Positions 32,216-42,942 of a stretch of 64,000 bases of DNA are shown here, piece after piece. The notes below the pieces were generated by a model, which was not told where the DNA came from, searched no databases, and saw only the letters and a program-made list of their open reading frames with translations. The translations under genes were made by a program, and so were the position numbers. Source of the DNA: Strongylocentrotus purpuratus (lineage: Eukaryota > Echinodermata > Echinoidea > Camarodonta > Strongylocentrotidae); the NCBI RefSeq assembly GCF_000002235.5, contig NW_022145597.1:23390923-23454922 (forward strand), in the 5' to 3' direction. Numbering within the stretch: the first letter of the stretch is position 1; each line of letters begins with the position of its first letter.

Positions 32216-33500
32216 TTATCATTAAAAATAACTTCAGAATTATTTTCTATATCTCACCAAGATTTGAAAAAGCTAATATTTAAACTTATGATTTAGCATT
32301 TCTAATAACTAACCTATTTCATCACCATTTTTGCAATCTCTGCAATTTTTCATGCAGTGCAGATAATAAGTCTTGTGAATATGTTGGTTCCACAAAGTTC
32401 ACCTATCAAAAACTGGTTTAGATTACTATTCATTATAATGTGAGTACTTTAAATAGAATATGCAGAGTATAGATGTGATAGCATATGAGGACATCTTGAG
32501 CACAATGATAATTATAAAAAACATTGCTTGGTAACATAAATAAAAAAAACATTGCTTGGTCAAAGAGAAGATAGGTACAGAAAAACAAAACATATAGAGC
32601 ATTAAACACGTCACCTTAAGTACAAAATTAAGAGAAAACATGCCAAATTGAAAGACCAATATTCTAAATAATCTAAATGGAATCATCCAAGTTTCATAAC
32701 ACAACCAATTGAAGAGCAGCATCAATTTTCTGGTTGTAACTTCCCAGATAATAATGGAATACATTACCTGATACAGCAACATCAAATTTAAAAATATTTT
32801 ACTTTTTTAAAAACTCACATTCAATATTTCAGGACAAATTTGCTCATTTATTTTGTTGTGGTTTTAGTCTGCGGAACTGGGTTTGGGTTTCGCAAGGTTC
32901 AGGAGGTCTCGTTCACAGGAGATGAGTTTCGTGTTATGTTTTCTGTCTGTTGCTTTAAGTAAGGCGATACCTCTTCCGTCACTTGTCCAGGCTTGGCCCT
33001 CTACAGATGGCGTTTTGAAAGTTTTTCAGAGGATATCAAGTTCTTTCTTTGTCATGTCTTCTGAGATGCTGATGTCAGTTTTTTCAGATGTTTCTTCTTT
33101 GAGATCTGATTTGAACACTGAAAATATAAAAATGTCAAATGTTAAGTGGGATAAATGATTTGAGAAATTTGACTGAAAATCATTGATTAAAAGAGGCCCA
33201 AAATAAATGAAGGTAGACCGTATGGGGTCATTATTTTTTGCCTTGTGAAATTCATTCCATAATTATGCTGAGAGCTGTCCCCTTAATTCCTTGGTTTTGT
33301 ACATCAGAGATTCTCTCGAAGGCTCCTAAATCTGCGCCAAAGTACCGCTTCTGGCACAGGAAAGTATCACTGCTTGGACTCACTTGCATAAAAAAGTGGT
33401 TATTAAAAAAAAAAATCCCAAATAGTCATGAGTCGTGTTTGAAATCCTTTTTGTCATTGTGACAACATTACAACTTATTCAGTGGGGTACCCTTCTTGCA
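32216..33500. other. No gene seen
   Basis: AT-rich sequence. The 119-codon stretch at 32,426-32,785 (minus) is Phe/Leu/Ile-rich without a recognisable domain, and the 91-codon stretch at 32,883-33,158 (plus) also matches nothing that I know. Confidence 0.5.
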
Positions 33501-34154
33501 TTTAAAGTACAAGTCCACTTGGAAATTCACTCATGAGTCTGTGACGTCATGTCCTCACTATCGACTAATTGTTTTCTTTATGTTGATAATATAAATTTCC
33601 TCTTTTCCCCCTAAGAATCTTATTTCTTCACACCAGCATCCAAGTTAGATTGATAGTAATATGTTTTTGTGTGGATGCACTATTAAATATAGAGTAATTT
33701 TTTTTCAGTAAAAAAAATCATGAAAAATATGACGTTTGATGAACTATTTAGATAAAAATCAATAATTATGAATATACAATATTCAGAAAATAGAATCAAT
33801 TCTTCAAAGTTCATAAAAGATTTTGTGCAATGTCATGAATGCAATATGATACAAGTCATATAAACTGGGCAAAGGCATGGGGAAATTAAGTTTTTGGGGA
33901 TAAAAAGGGAAATTAATGGGATTAAACTATATAAAGCAATTGATAAATAGTGAGGACATGACGTCACAAACTGATAACCAAATTGGCAATTTGTGTAGTG
34001 ATTTTCATTGTTCTATAGTTTTAAATACTTTTTCAAAAATTCATAACTTTCTTATTAGATATCCAATTTTGCTCAAACTTTTTTTGATTGGTTTGTCTGA
34101 TTTTTCTGCTTCTATTGAAAGTAAGTTATTTTTGGAGTGGACTTTGCCTTTAAG
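33501..34154. mobile_element. MITE-like element with TTTAAAG-CAAGTCCAC ends
   Basis: TTTAAAGTACAAGTCCAC at 33,501 is mirrored by GTGGACTTTGCCTTTAA at 34,137-34,153. A second inner inverted pair, TGACGTCATGTCCTCACTAT at 33,541 and ATAGTGAGGACATGACGTCA near 33,950, is almost perfect. The interior has no transposase. Confidence 0.7.
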
Positions 34155-34479
34155 GATGATCTGGCATTTGGTGATGGTGATGATGTCATGTAGATGATTC
34201 ACAGCATTTACATGGCGCAAATATTTGGTTTGGTGGCAATTGCTCCAAACAATAGGGTTAGGTGTAGAATTTGGTGATGGGTTGAAGCTAAGAATTCGGT
34301 TCCTGTGGAGCAATTATTGTCGCCGGGACATGTATATCAAAACTGTATTGAATATTGTGATGACTTAACGCAACTCCTATGTACGGGAAGAAGGTTTAAA
34401 GTCTTTTTCGTGAATGCAACAAGCGGCCATCGTTAAAGAGGTTGTAATTTGCCTTAAATGAACAATGTTTTTTAATATA

Positions 34480-34870
34480 TTGAATTGAATTGAATTTCTT
34501 TATTGTCATGCACAAAATAAAATGAAGGCATGAAAATCGTCTTACAGCTCACATTTGTATAAAATATAACAATACATTAACATATCATAGACAGTAACTA
34601 CAAATAACATAAATAAGATAACAATGTAATATAATTTAACCTCCCTGTTGAGAGCCAGGGGAATTATTTGATTATTTGTACTCCCCTGGCTCCCAACAGA
34701 CAATACTAACTTAAATAAATAGCAGAAAATGTACATGACAACAATCAATGTCATATAACATATAAATAGAACAAGTCACAGCAAAGATCTAAAATCAATT
34801 ATTCATCAATTGTTCAAAATTCCAGATAAAAACTGTTTATTTTGGGAAGTAGACATAAACTAAATGTACA
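34480..34870 (-). mobile_element. LINE 3' tail: GACAATAAAG signal, (AATTC)n and strong hairpin
   Basis: On the minus strand the end reads GTGCATGACAATAAAGAAAT followed by (TTCAA)n, the usual end of Rex/CR1-type LINEs. A 19-bp stem with one mismatch, CTGTTGAGAGCCAGGGGA / CTCCCCTGGCTCCCAACAG, spans 34,645-34,699. It may be the true end of the LINE at 35,341-37,935 or an independent truncated copy. Confidence 0.65.
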
Positions 34871-34889
34871 TCATACTGGATGGCAGAGA

Positions 34890-35330
34890 GGAAAAACAAG
34901 AGAGAGAACGAGAGAGAGAAAGGGAGAGAGAAAGGGAGAAAGGGAAAGGGGAAAGAGAGAGAGAGTGGAAGAGAGGAACAGTTCAGTGTGAGATGATGCA
35001 TATACAATTTCATTCAAAACATTGCTTTGTAATAGACATTATTTATATTGCACCTGTGCTTAGTACTGTTACATAATATGAAACACTGCTATGCATGCCA
35101 AGAAGTACAAATACAACTGTATGCTAGTACATGTACAGTACATATAGATGGTAGATACACTGTACAGTTGAAAGAAGAAAAATGATGCCAGATAGAAGAG
35201 GCTAGCAGAGAGACAAGAAGGAAAGAAGAAGAAAGAAGAAAGAAAGATAAGTGGAGAAAAGGAAAGAGAGGAAAGAAAGGAAAAGGAGGAAAGAAAGGAA
35301 AAGGAGGAAAAGTGAAGTGTGAGATATTAA
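34890..35330. repeat. Purine-rich (GA)n/(GGAAA)n tract
   Basis: GA and GAGAAAGG repeats run at 34,893-34,975, and GAAAGAAGAAA/GGAAAAGGAGGAAA units at 35,205-35,315. Low complexity accounts for the Lys/Arg/Glu frames here. Confidence 0.9.
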
Positions 35331-35340
35331 AAATATTGTT

Positions 35341-35475
35341 GAATTGAATTGAATTGATGAGTCCACATGTCACTTACAAACTACCAACCACCCAACCATA
35401 ACAGCAGGGAGGACCCCCTCCCCCCTTGACCTTATACAAGCCGACCCATCTTCACCCCCTGTACTTCCAGGATAT

Positions 35476-35516
<41 letters not shown>

Positions 35517-37935
35517 GAGACAGACAGAAAGAGAGAGAGAGAGAGAGATATGTAGGATAGAGAGAGAGAGAGAGCAGAAGAAGACAGAGGAGAGAGAGAT
35601 AGAATGAGAGGGTAGGGGATCGTACTCGGGGGTGTACAGGGTCATTCATCTACAGAAATTGTTGTTAAACACCTTCATTGCACTTGGGAGAAAGGACCTG
35701 CCGAACCTATCAGTTCTTATTCTAGGTAACCTAATTCTTCCTGATCTATTGAAAACCACTTCATTATGCAGAGGGTGATTAGAATCCTTCACAATCACTT
35801 GCAGTTTATAATGCCCTTAATAATGCCCTTTCTGCAACATCTTCCAGCTCTTTCACAGAGACCCCAATTACTCTGCTGGCATGTTTCACTATCCTATTCA
35901 ACTTTGCTCTGTTTTTCCCACTGTTAAACCAGGCTAGACAGCAGAAACAGATGACTGACTGTATGACACATTGGTAGAACAGGAACATTGTATCACTTTT
36001 CACATGTAATGCTTTCATCTTTCTTAGCAAAGACATACGCTGGTTGCCCTTGCTTAGTATTACCTTGGTATTACTATCCCACTTCAGTTTGTTATCAATT
36101 ACAACTCCTAAGTATTTGCATTCAGCCACCTGTCGTATGGCTTTCCCATCAATGTACAGGGGCACTTTATTTGTGCCACCATTTTTCCTGTAGTCAAAGA
36201 TCATTTCATGAGATTTAGTGGCATTTAGAACAAGTGAATTCTCTTCGCTCCAAGAGACAAAATTATCAACTGTATCCCTATATGCAACTTCATCGTTGTT
36301 GGTGATCAAGCCAATGAAACAAGTATCATCTGCATACTTTACTACTTGACGAGATGAAGCAGTCGAACAAGAGAAATCACTAGTAAGCAAGGTATAAAGG
36401 ATGGGCGAGAGCACACATCCTTGCGGAGTGCCTGCGCTAAGTCGTCTAGCTTGGGACATAACATTTCCAAAACGTACTTGCATGCACCCTGTTTGTCATG
36501 AAATCCCTTAACCATTGACATAATTTGGGATTCACAACACTGCTTAGTTTTTTCACCAAGGTTCCAGGAACTATCGTATTAAATGCAGAAGAGAAGTCTA
36601 CAAAGAGCACCCTAGCATATGTACCAGTTCTTTCCAAATGTTTACAAACTGTATGTAGCAGGTAACCAATAGCATCCTCAACACTCCTGTTTGGTTGGTA
36701 AGCAAACTGGAGGGGATCTAAAATATCTTTTGTATGTTCAACCAAGATGTTTCTCACAATTTTCTCAAAACATTTCATGACAATAGGAGGTTTTGGAATT
36801 TTGGGTACTGGGAAGATTGTAGCCCATTTACAGAAACTAGGAATACTACAAGTATCTAGCGACCATTGAAATAGTACCTGAAACACATCAGCAAGCTGTT
36901 GGGAACATGTTTTCAAGCTTTTCCTGACACACCGTCTAGTCCTGTAGCCTTATCAGTTCTAATTGACGCAAAGACTTGTTTGACCTTTTCACCTTTTACA
37001 ATTATCCTATTATTCACTGGGGTACTCTCGTGTACTTTCTTGCGTACATTCCTGACATTGCAAGTTATCAGTTACTTTATTAAGGCAATCAAAACGACAG
37101 TAAAAATCATTTAAATCCTTTACAAAGACAGATACATCATCGTTGAGGCTTACACCTTTACCCCTCCTTCTACTTTCAAAACCAGTTATCAGTTTCAGTC
37201 CTTGCCAAGCTGCTTTGGAATTACCTTCCTTAAATTTATTTTCTAACTTACTACAGTACTGGCGCTTCCTATTTACAATGTATTTCCTGAAACTCTTATT
37301 TATTGCTTTTACTGAATCTGGGTCATTATTCTTAAAAGCCTCTGCTTTGTTATTTAGAAAGACTTTACACTGCTTGTCTACCCATGGTTTGTTATTTGGA
37401 TAGATTTTGATCGCTTTCTCTGGCACTATCATATTCTCACAAAATTTGATATAATCAGTCACTACCTCTACAGCTGCTTCGAGAGATGTAGTTTCAAGGA
37501 ACACTTCCCAGTCCGTCCATTCGAAGCAAGCCTTCAGAGTCTCAGCACTTTCTTCAGACCAGGTTTTCACTTTCTTTATTGTAGGTTCGAACCGTTTCAG
37601 CTTTTGCCTATATCGAGATAACAACTGGATGATATTGTGATCCGAGCTCCCTAGTGGAGGCTTTGCCACTGCTTTGTAGCCATCTTGGACATTTCCATAA
37701 CATTTATCAAGAATATTTGACCCTCTCGTCGAAACATCGATGTACTGATGCAGATGGGGCATGTCGCCGCGAAGATCACAACTGTTGAAATTCCCCATGA
37801 CAAGTTGGACGGAATCAGGAGATGCAGTTTCGTTTCGTTCAAGAACATTCTGGATCTGGCAGACCTGCCAACCTCTGGAGTTCAAAAACTGTATTCTGTA
37901 ATCCCAAAAGTTGTATTTTACTGACAAAAGTTGTA
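35341..37935 (-). mobile_element. LINE, Rex1/CR1-type, 5'-truncated and broken
   Basis: The endonuclease C-terminus and linker (37,010-37,927) read VMGNFNSCDLRGD, HQYIDVSTRGSNILDKCYG, LGSSDHNIIQLLSRYRQKLK. The reverse transcriptase begins with KATGLDGVSGKA near 36,950 and continues (36,446-36,916) through VDFSSAFNTIVP, then (35,806-36,483) STGTPQG-like AGTPQGCVLSPILYTLLTSD and the catalytic VVKYADDTCFIG. The C-terminal end near 35,660-35,800 reads FNRSGRIRLPRIRTDRFGRS. At least two frame changes, one internal stop near 36,910 and a loss of about ten residues after KIPKP show it is dead. A (GAATT)n run at 35,341-35,357 may be its 3' end. A GA microsatellite fills 35,477-35,590. The family name is from recognised motifs, not a search. 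Confidence 0.88.
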
Positions 37936-38112
37936 TTCTTAAAAATAAACACAGACTGTTACAAGGATCAATGCCTCTTAGAGTTCCTACATACAGGAAG
38001 AATTTTTTTTAAGGATCATTGGTTGATTATGGATGATTTTGTCACGACTGATGTGTTCGATGAACCAATGAACATCCCTAAATTGCCGATGTGAGATGCT
38101 TGTAGGATACTT

Positions 38113-38238
38113 TGTAAAGGGTTAGGAAATTACCCTGTGACCTGTAGAGGGCGGAGTGCTAAGACAAGCCGGCACTCTTTGCTTGGCCCGCTCACAGGAT
38201 CTGTCTGTCATTGATTTCGAGTTCTCGACCACCTCACA
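38113..38238 (+). repeat. 5' LTR of the short LTR element
   Basis: 126 bp beginning TGTAAAGGGTTAGG and ending ACCACCTCACA. It matches 41,759-41,884 with one difference. Confidence 0.93.
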
Positions 38239-38240
38239 AC

Positions 38241-38266
38241 TGGCGACGAGGATGGGATTCGAACCC
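38241..38266 (+). promoter_or_regulatory. Primer-binding site, unusually long
   Basis: TGGCGACGAGGATGGGATTC followed by GAACCC lies two bases after the LTR. Its complement has the form of a tRNA 3' end from CCA through the acceptor stem and into the T arm (GGGTTCGAATCCC), so complementarity reaches about 26 bases. I cannot assign the isoacceptor. Confidence 0.8.
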
Positions 38267-38942
38267 AAGTGGACGGCGGCGTGTGCAACAGCAACATCAT
38301 CGACGAGGGTGAGAAGACCATGTCCGGAAGACCTCGCACAGAGTCAAGTAGATATGTACGTCAAGAACTTGTATAGTTTTAGAAGGAGTGCTGTTTATTG
38401 AATAATAGTCGTGGAACGATAATAGTTAGCCAGGACACATTGAACATAATTTAGCAATGAGTGATAGAGCGACGACGATGTGCATGGCAAGGTGGTGAAA
38501 GAACATTGCTTCAAGAACTTGCTTCAAGAACTTACTTTAAGAATGTATTTTAAGTTTTAAGATAGTTGTTTTTATTAAAGATTGATATTGCTACATATAG
38601 GTATTGGGGAAAATGTTTTTAACTGAAGTGAGTAGATGTGGTTGGAGAGTATTACTTTTATGGAAAGGTAATTAATTATTCTTGATATTGATGTTATTGG
38701 AAATTTGAGAGTCGGTCAAGTTTTGAGAATGTTTAGATTCAATAGATTTATTTTTTTGAAGTCGGTTTGGAACATGTGATAGTACCTTGGTTATTGATAT
38801 TGAAATCCTTCGGAAGGTGTTATAGTTTAAAGGACTAATTTCTAAGTGAATATATTTCATGATTTAAATCGAAGTTTTTGAGACTAAGATATATATTAGG
38901 AAAGTTGTTGTATGCAATTGGAACATAGCTTGTTAATTTTTT

Positions 38943-40646
38943 TTGTTGATACTCGCCGATATGGCTTTGTACGTTAAGATTGAAGAGGGGGGAAGGAAAT
39001 TAAAATTTCCTTTGATGGGTACTGATGGGCCCCTTAGCCTAGAAGCATTACAAACCAATTTCCCCAAGGCCAAGGGGCTGGTGTATTTAGACACAGACGG
39101 GATGGAGGTAGTTGTACCTGCTATCGGGGGGAAGATCCATCCAATAGGGGAGTGGGGTCATGTCTACCGGCCACTTCTCCAACCTAAAGAGGACAACAGG
39201 GATAGTGTCCAAGGACAGTTGGAAAAGTTGCTGTCCCGCCCCCCACTCCAGATTATTATGGCACCTGAAAGAAAGCTGCCCACATTTGGAGGCCGGCCAG
39301 GAGAGGTTGCAGATTTTGTGAACTCCATGAGGAGTGCTTTCGCCAAGTACACCATTCCCGACCAACAACAAGGGGCATTCATCCTAGATTATCTCAAAGA
39401 TGGACCGAAGAAGTCGCTAATTAGAGAGGGGAAAGGCATCGCAGATATCCTCTCGTACATTCAGGACTCGTATGCGGACCATGTCAAGGTGTGGGAGCTC
39501 CAACGACTATTCCTGGAGAGGAAGCAGCAAAAAGGAGAAAGCGTCAGAGATTTCGCGTTGGACCTTGAAAACCGTTTTCTCCGCCTCACGAGCTGGAGTG
39601 GCCGACTATATTCGGAACCAGAAGCCACCCTAGCTGAGCAGTTTATCGAGGGAATCGGCGACCGATACCTTAGGAACACCCTCCAAAATAGGTATGAGGG
39701 GGGAACATCAGTTCAATTCCGGGAACTCAGGGAGGTTGCCATTAGGAGGGAGCAGCGGGAGGAGGCCCGTTTCAAGAGTTCCACACGAACAGTGCACCAG
39801 ATGGCCCTCCAGTCACAGCTACAAACACAGACGAACCAGCCAGATGTAGTAGAGATGATGCGGGCAGTAAAGGAACTGGCCGATCGAGTCGTCGGAGCAG
39901 TTAGCGACCTAGCAACATCGCTGAAACCACCCTTGACTCGCAATGCAGAGAATGTACAATGCTTCAATTGTAGCGGTTGGGGACATTATGCTCGGGAATG
40001 TCCACATAAGAGACAAGGACTTCAAGATACCAGGGCTCGTCAAGACAGGGAACAGGGCCCCCAGTATTCAGAGCAATATAGACGTTGGGCACCGAGAGGG
40101 GGACCATCTGCACCGCCACCGTTTCCCCATCCCGATGGGTGGGCATCTCATCCTGGGCAACCTTATGGGCAACCACCTGGCGGCTGGGTACAGCAGACCG
40201 GACCCTTACCAGTACCTTTGCCCAACCCGGGGGTATGGGTGCCGCCACCAGAAGGACCACCAATTGCCCCATCTTCGATCCCTGTGGAACAGACGCCACG
40301 AAACGAAACAGCCCGTCTCAGACAGGAGGGAAGTGTTGCGATATCTGCACGTCAGACAGTGGTGCTTGAAGCACAAAGTACAACTGGAACGAGTGAGGGA
40401 CCATTTGAAGTGCTTCTAGAGCCAGGAGAATGTAGCGCCTTACCGGTAGGACTAGATATCCAGCCATGTTTCGTTCGGATAGATCAGGAGGCATCCCCCA
40501 TCGTAATCCGCAATAAGGAAGATGAGATTGTGATCCCAAAGGCTGTCCAACTGGGTGCCCTTTGCGGCAAAGCGTCAGTCGTGCGAGAGATGGAGCAAGA
40601 TGAACTGTCAGTCGAGAATCATGAGAATCCGGTTGATATGGACTAG
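38943..40646 (+). CDS. Gag polyprotein of the short LTR element
   Basis: A 567-residue open frame. Residues about 100-290 have the helical Ty3/Gypsy gag (capsid-like) character (FVNSMRSAF, ESVRDFALDLENRF, LAEQFIEGI). A single CCHC zinc knuckle, CFNCSGWGHYAREC, lies near residue 340, followed by a Pro/Gly/Gln-rich stretch and a segment (FVRIDQ-SPIVIRNKEDEIVIP) like the region downstream of the protease in Gypsy elements. Gag forms the particle shell of the retrotransposon. The first ATG is at 38,943; MALYVK at 38,961 is a possible alternative. Confidence 0.85.
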   Translation: MLILADMALYVKIEEGGRKLKFPLMGTDGPLSLEALQTNFPKAKGLVYLDTDGMEVVVPAIGGKIHPIGEWGHVYRPLLQPKEDNRDSVQGQLEKLLSRPPLQIIMAPERKLPTFGGRPGEVADFVNSMRSAFAKYTIPDQQQGAFILDYLKDGPKKSLIREGKGIADILSYIQDSYADHVKVWELQRLFLERKQQKGESVRDFALDLENRFLRLTSWSGRLYSEPEATLAEQFIEGIGDRYLRNTLQNRYEGGTSVQFRELREVAIRREQREEARFKSSTRTVHQMALQSQLQTQTNQPDVVEMMRAVKELADRVVGAVSDLATSLKPPLTRNAENVQCFNCSGWGHYARECPHKRQGLQDTRARQDREQGPQYSEQYRRWAPRGGPSAPPPFPHPDGWASHPGQPYGQPPGGWVQQTGPLPVPLPNPGVWVPPPEGPPIAPSSIPVEQTPRNETARLRQEGSVAISARQTVVLEAQSTTGTSEGPFEVLLEPGECSALPVGLDIQPCFVRIDQEASPIVIRNKEDEIVIPKAVQLGALCGKASVVREMEQDELSVENHENPVDMD

Positions 40647-40652
40647 ACGAGT

Positions 40653-41021
40653 TTGTATCTTGGAGAACGCACAGATCTAGAGGGTCTTCCGGAGAAACAT
40701 CGCGAAGTGTTTTCAGCTCGTGGTCAGTATGAGCGCCTGAACCACACTCTGCACAACATGCTGGGATCTCTGCCTGAGAGCAAGAAGCGACGCTGGAATC
40801 GTTACCTGCCCTCTTTTGTATATGCCTACAACAGCACTGTCCATGCGAGTACTGGTGTTGAACCCTTATACTTGATGTCAGGGAGAAATGGAAGGCTTCC
40901 CCATGGTCTAGTCCTAAGTGGGGAAGGACAACCAGGGCGTCAGAGAAACGTCAAGTCGTATGTCCAGCAACATCAGTCAGAACTGCGAACTGCTAGGCCG
41001 ATAGCAAGGGCCCCTGATTGA
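40653..41021 (+). CDS. Integrase C-terminal remnant
   Basis: The frame contains YERLNHTLHNMLGSLPESKK and RWNRYLPSFVYAYNSTVHAS, then TGVEPLYLMSGRNGRLP. This is the part after the catalytic glutamate region in Ty3/Gypsy integrases. The catalytic core is not present here, so it cannot act as an integrase on its own. Confidence 0.8.
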   Translation: MYLGERTDLEGLPEKHREVFSARGQYERLNHTLHNMLGSLPESKKRRWNRYLPSFVYAYNSTVHASTGVEPLYLMSGRNGRLPHGLVLSGEGQPGRQRNVKSYVQQHQSELRTARPIARAPD

Positions 41022-41758
41022 ATTTTAGTCATTTTGCTATATATTTTGGTCTTATAGTTTTGATTGATAGCGTTAAAGACGATTATGTTTTTGTTTACAG
41101 ACAGGAGATGACTTTTTAGCAACAAATTTTATTTTTGGTTTTTGATATTTGCAAAGAAGAAAGATATGCGATAAGATATTGCATACGATTTTTGTATATC
41201 ATGTACACATGCCTTTTTATGTACTTGTTAAGCTTGTTTTGGGGTCTGGTATGGATCCGTCCAGCATTGGGCCACCCCATTCATTTTTATTGAGGTTCAA
41301 TTATACTTAATTACCGCTTGTGATCCGTGGTTGACATTCGGACATGAAGCGCTGATTTATAGACATTATGTGCGAATTTAATGGCGATAGATAACATGAT
41401 TAGTGCATTCCTATTTGAGTTGTAGGTTGGGAGATAACTTTTTGGTGAGACGGTTTATGCTGGGTTTGACGTCTCGACATTAGTAGCAGTCGGTAAATTA
41501 GCCATGTTGGGATTTTTATATGTGTTCATATGTATGTATAGTGTATACTGCGTTTGACAAGCTTGCAAAATGACTCTTAAAGGGGACTGCTGTGTAGTGG
41601 AAAGATACAGGTAATGGTGCAGTTTAATATAGGTGTTATATCGCCACGTGCTATATTAGTGGCAAGTTTAATTATGTGTTATACGTTTGTTGGTAGTTGA
41701 TGGCTTGAATATTGTTCCTTCGGTCATCGAGGTCGATGACGTTTTAAGTGGGGAAGGA

Positions 41759-41884
41759 TGTAAAGGGTTAGGAAATTACCCTGTGACCTGTAGAGGGCGG
41801 AGTGCTAAGACAAGCCGGCACTCTTTGCTTGGCCCTCTCACAGGATCTGTCTGTCATTGATTTCGAGTTCTCGACCACCTCACA
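41759..41884 (+). repeat. 3' LTR of the short LTR element
   Basis: 126 bp beginning TGTAAAGGGTTAGG and ending ACCACCTCACA, one base different from the 5' LTR. It is preceded by a polypurine tract. Confidence 0.93.
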
Positions 41885-41972
41885 CTTTATAGGACAGAAT
41901 GGGCATTTTGCCGTTGAAAATGGCACACACACCAAATAAAAATTCAAAAATATATATGTAAAAAAATTATTA

Positions 41973-42185
41973 TTAACTCATAGCCTGCCATGAGGCTGCA
42001 TGCACGCTACCTATTGAGTGCCATGTGCGTGCAAGGGCGCTTTCGTAATAGCAGTTATTGTTCATGTTCATTGGGCTGTGCTGTGTGTTTTGCACTCGCC
42101 TTTCATAGAACCATCGCGTTAATCAGATTATCTCCAAAACAACCTGGCACAGTGTGGATTAGCCCTGTGGCACGATAAGAGTTAA
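41973..42185 (+). mobile_element. TTAACTC MITE, copy 1 (internally shorter)
   Basis: The ends TTAACTCATAGCCTGCCAT and ACGATAAGAGTTAA match the ends of copies at 51,502 and 54,693. Shared interior includes GGCTGCATGCACGCTACC, AATAGCAGTTATTGTTCATG and CAGATTATCTC. It is about 110 bp shorter than copy 2. Confidence 0.82.
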
Positions 42186-42753
42186 AAAAAAAATAAAAAA
42201 AAAAAAAATTGTTTTTTGTTTGTTTTGAAAATCCTCCCGTAGACTTTCCAGAGTCTGATGTACGGTCGTTTCTAACACAAGTAAAACCCTCTATTGCAGT
42301 GCTACTTTCAGAATCCCTTGGAGAAAACCATGTTTTACTAAAGCACATCATACAACTATCCTGGTATCTGTAGTTTACACATGCCTTCAATTCATCTAGC
42401 TTGTTACGCAGAGATCAACAATTTCCCGTCACAATTGATGGAAGAGCAGGCCTAAATTTTCTTTTCCTGAGCCGTGCACGTACATGTACCCCTCCTTTCT
42501 TTCCCCGCTTCCTTTTCTTCATTTTTACAGGAATGTCATAATCTTGTCTTACCTTGGAGGCTGTTTCTGATGCTAACGCCATTAATGTATCCTTGGCATA
42601 GACGAAAAATGCAATGGCGTGGTAGAGTAGAAACAAGGTCGTTAGAATGAAGTATTCCAGCATACTAGACCAAAATCCAGCCATGGTTGGTGTCACTTTG
42701 TTATAATAGTTCACATAATAATAACGTAAGAACAAAAAACTGAAGAAAACCAC
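42186..42753 (-). mobile_element. LINE 5' fragment (start of ORF2)
   Basis: The minus-strand frame 42,415-42,753 has a hydrophobic stretch, then MKKRKRGKKGGVHVRARLRK and FRPALPSIVTGN, continuing after a stop as SLRNKLDELKACVNYRYQD, CMMCFSKTWFSP and GFTCVRNDRTSDSGKSTGG. This is the N-terminal basic region and start of the apurinic endonuclease of Rex1/CR1-type LINEs (usual form PSI-L-NVRSL-NK-DEL). It ends at an A/T run next to MITE copy 1. It may be the 5' part of the LINE at 35,341-37,935, separated by later insertions. Confidence 0.75.
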
Positions 42754-42942
42754 GAAAATGACGAAAAATTCAACAAAAATGATGAGAAAATATATATATT
42801 TTGCTCACAGGATTTTTTCACTTATCAAATTTAGTAATTGTTCTTTGAAATTGTATGGCTATATGAAGGAGAATGTGGTATTCTACCCATTATTTCAAGT
42901 AAGAAAACAGTTATTAATAGCTATAGGTAGTGCAAAATTAAA

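Larger units (their letters stand above)
38113..41884 (+). mobile_element. Short Ty3/Gypsy-type LTR element, gag open, pol mostly absent
   Basis: The element runs from LTR to LTR in 3.77 kb. In order it has a 126-bp LTR, a primer-binding site, about 700 bp of leader, a long gag frame, a short frame matching the end of an integrase, about 740 bp of non-coding sequence, a polypurine tract (AGTGGGGAAGGA at 41,747-41,758) and the second LTR. It is incomplete as an autonomous element because most of pol is not there. The two LTRs differ at one position by my reading, so insertion is young. ACTT abuts the left end, and ACTTT begins at the last base of the right end, so the target duplication is ambiguous. 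Confidence 0.88.

Noticed and set aside
32426-32785. 119-codon hydrophobic frame (minus)
   Set aside because: Composition follows AT-rich DNA. There is no motif, and neighbouring sequence shows only repeats.
37822-38094. 90-codon plus-strand frame ending MNIPKLPM
   Set aside because: It overlaps the antisense of a LINE endonuclease at one end and anonymous sequence at the other. A short direct repeat (AAAAGTTGTATTCT) accounts for part of it, and no domain is recognised.
42415-42753. Novel small membrane protein with a basic tail
   Set aside because: The tail KRGKKGGVHVRARLRK with PALPSIVTGN and the following SLRNKLDEL is the start of a Rex1/CR1-type LINE ORF2.
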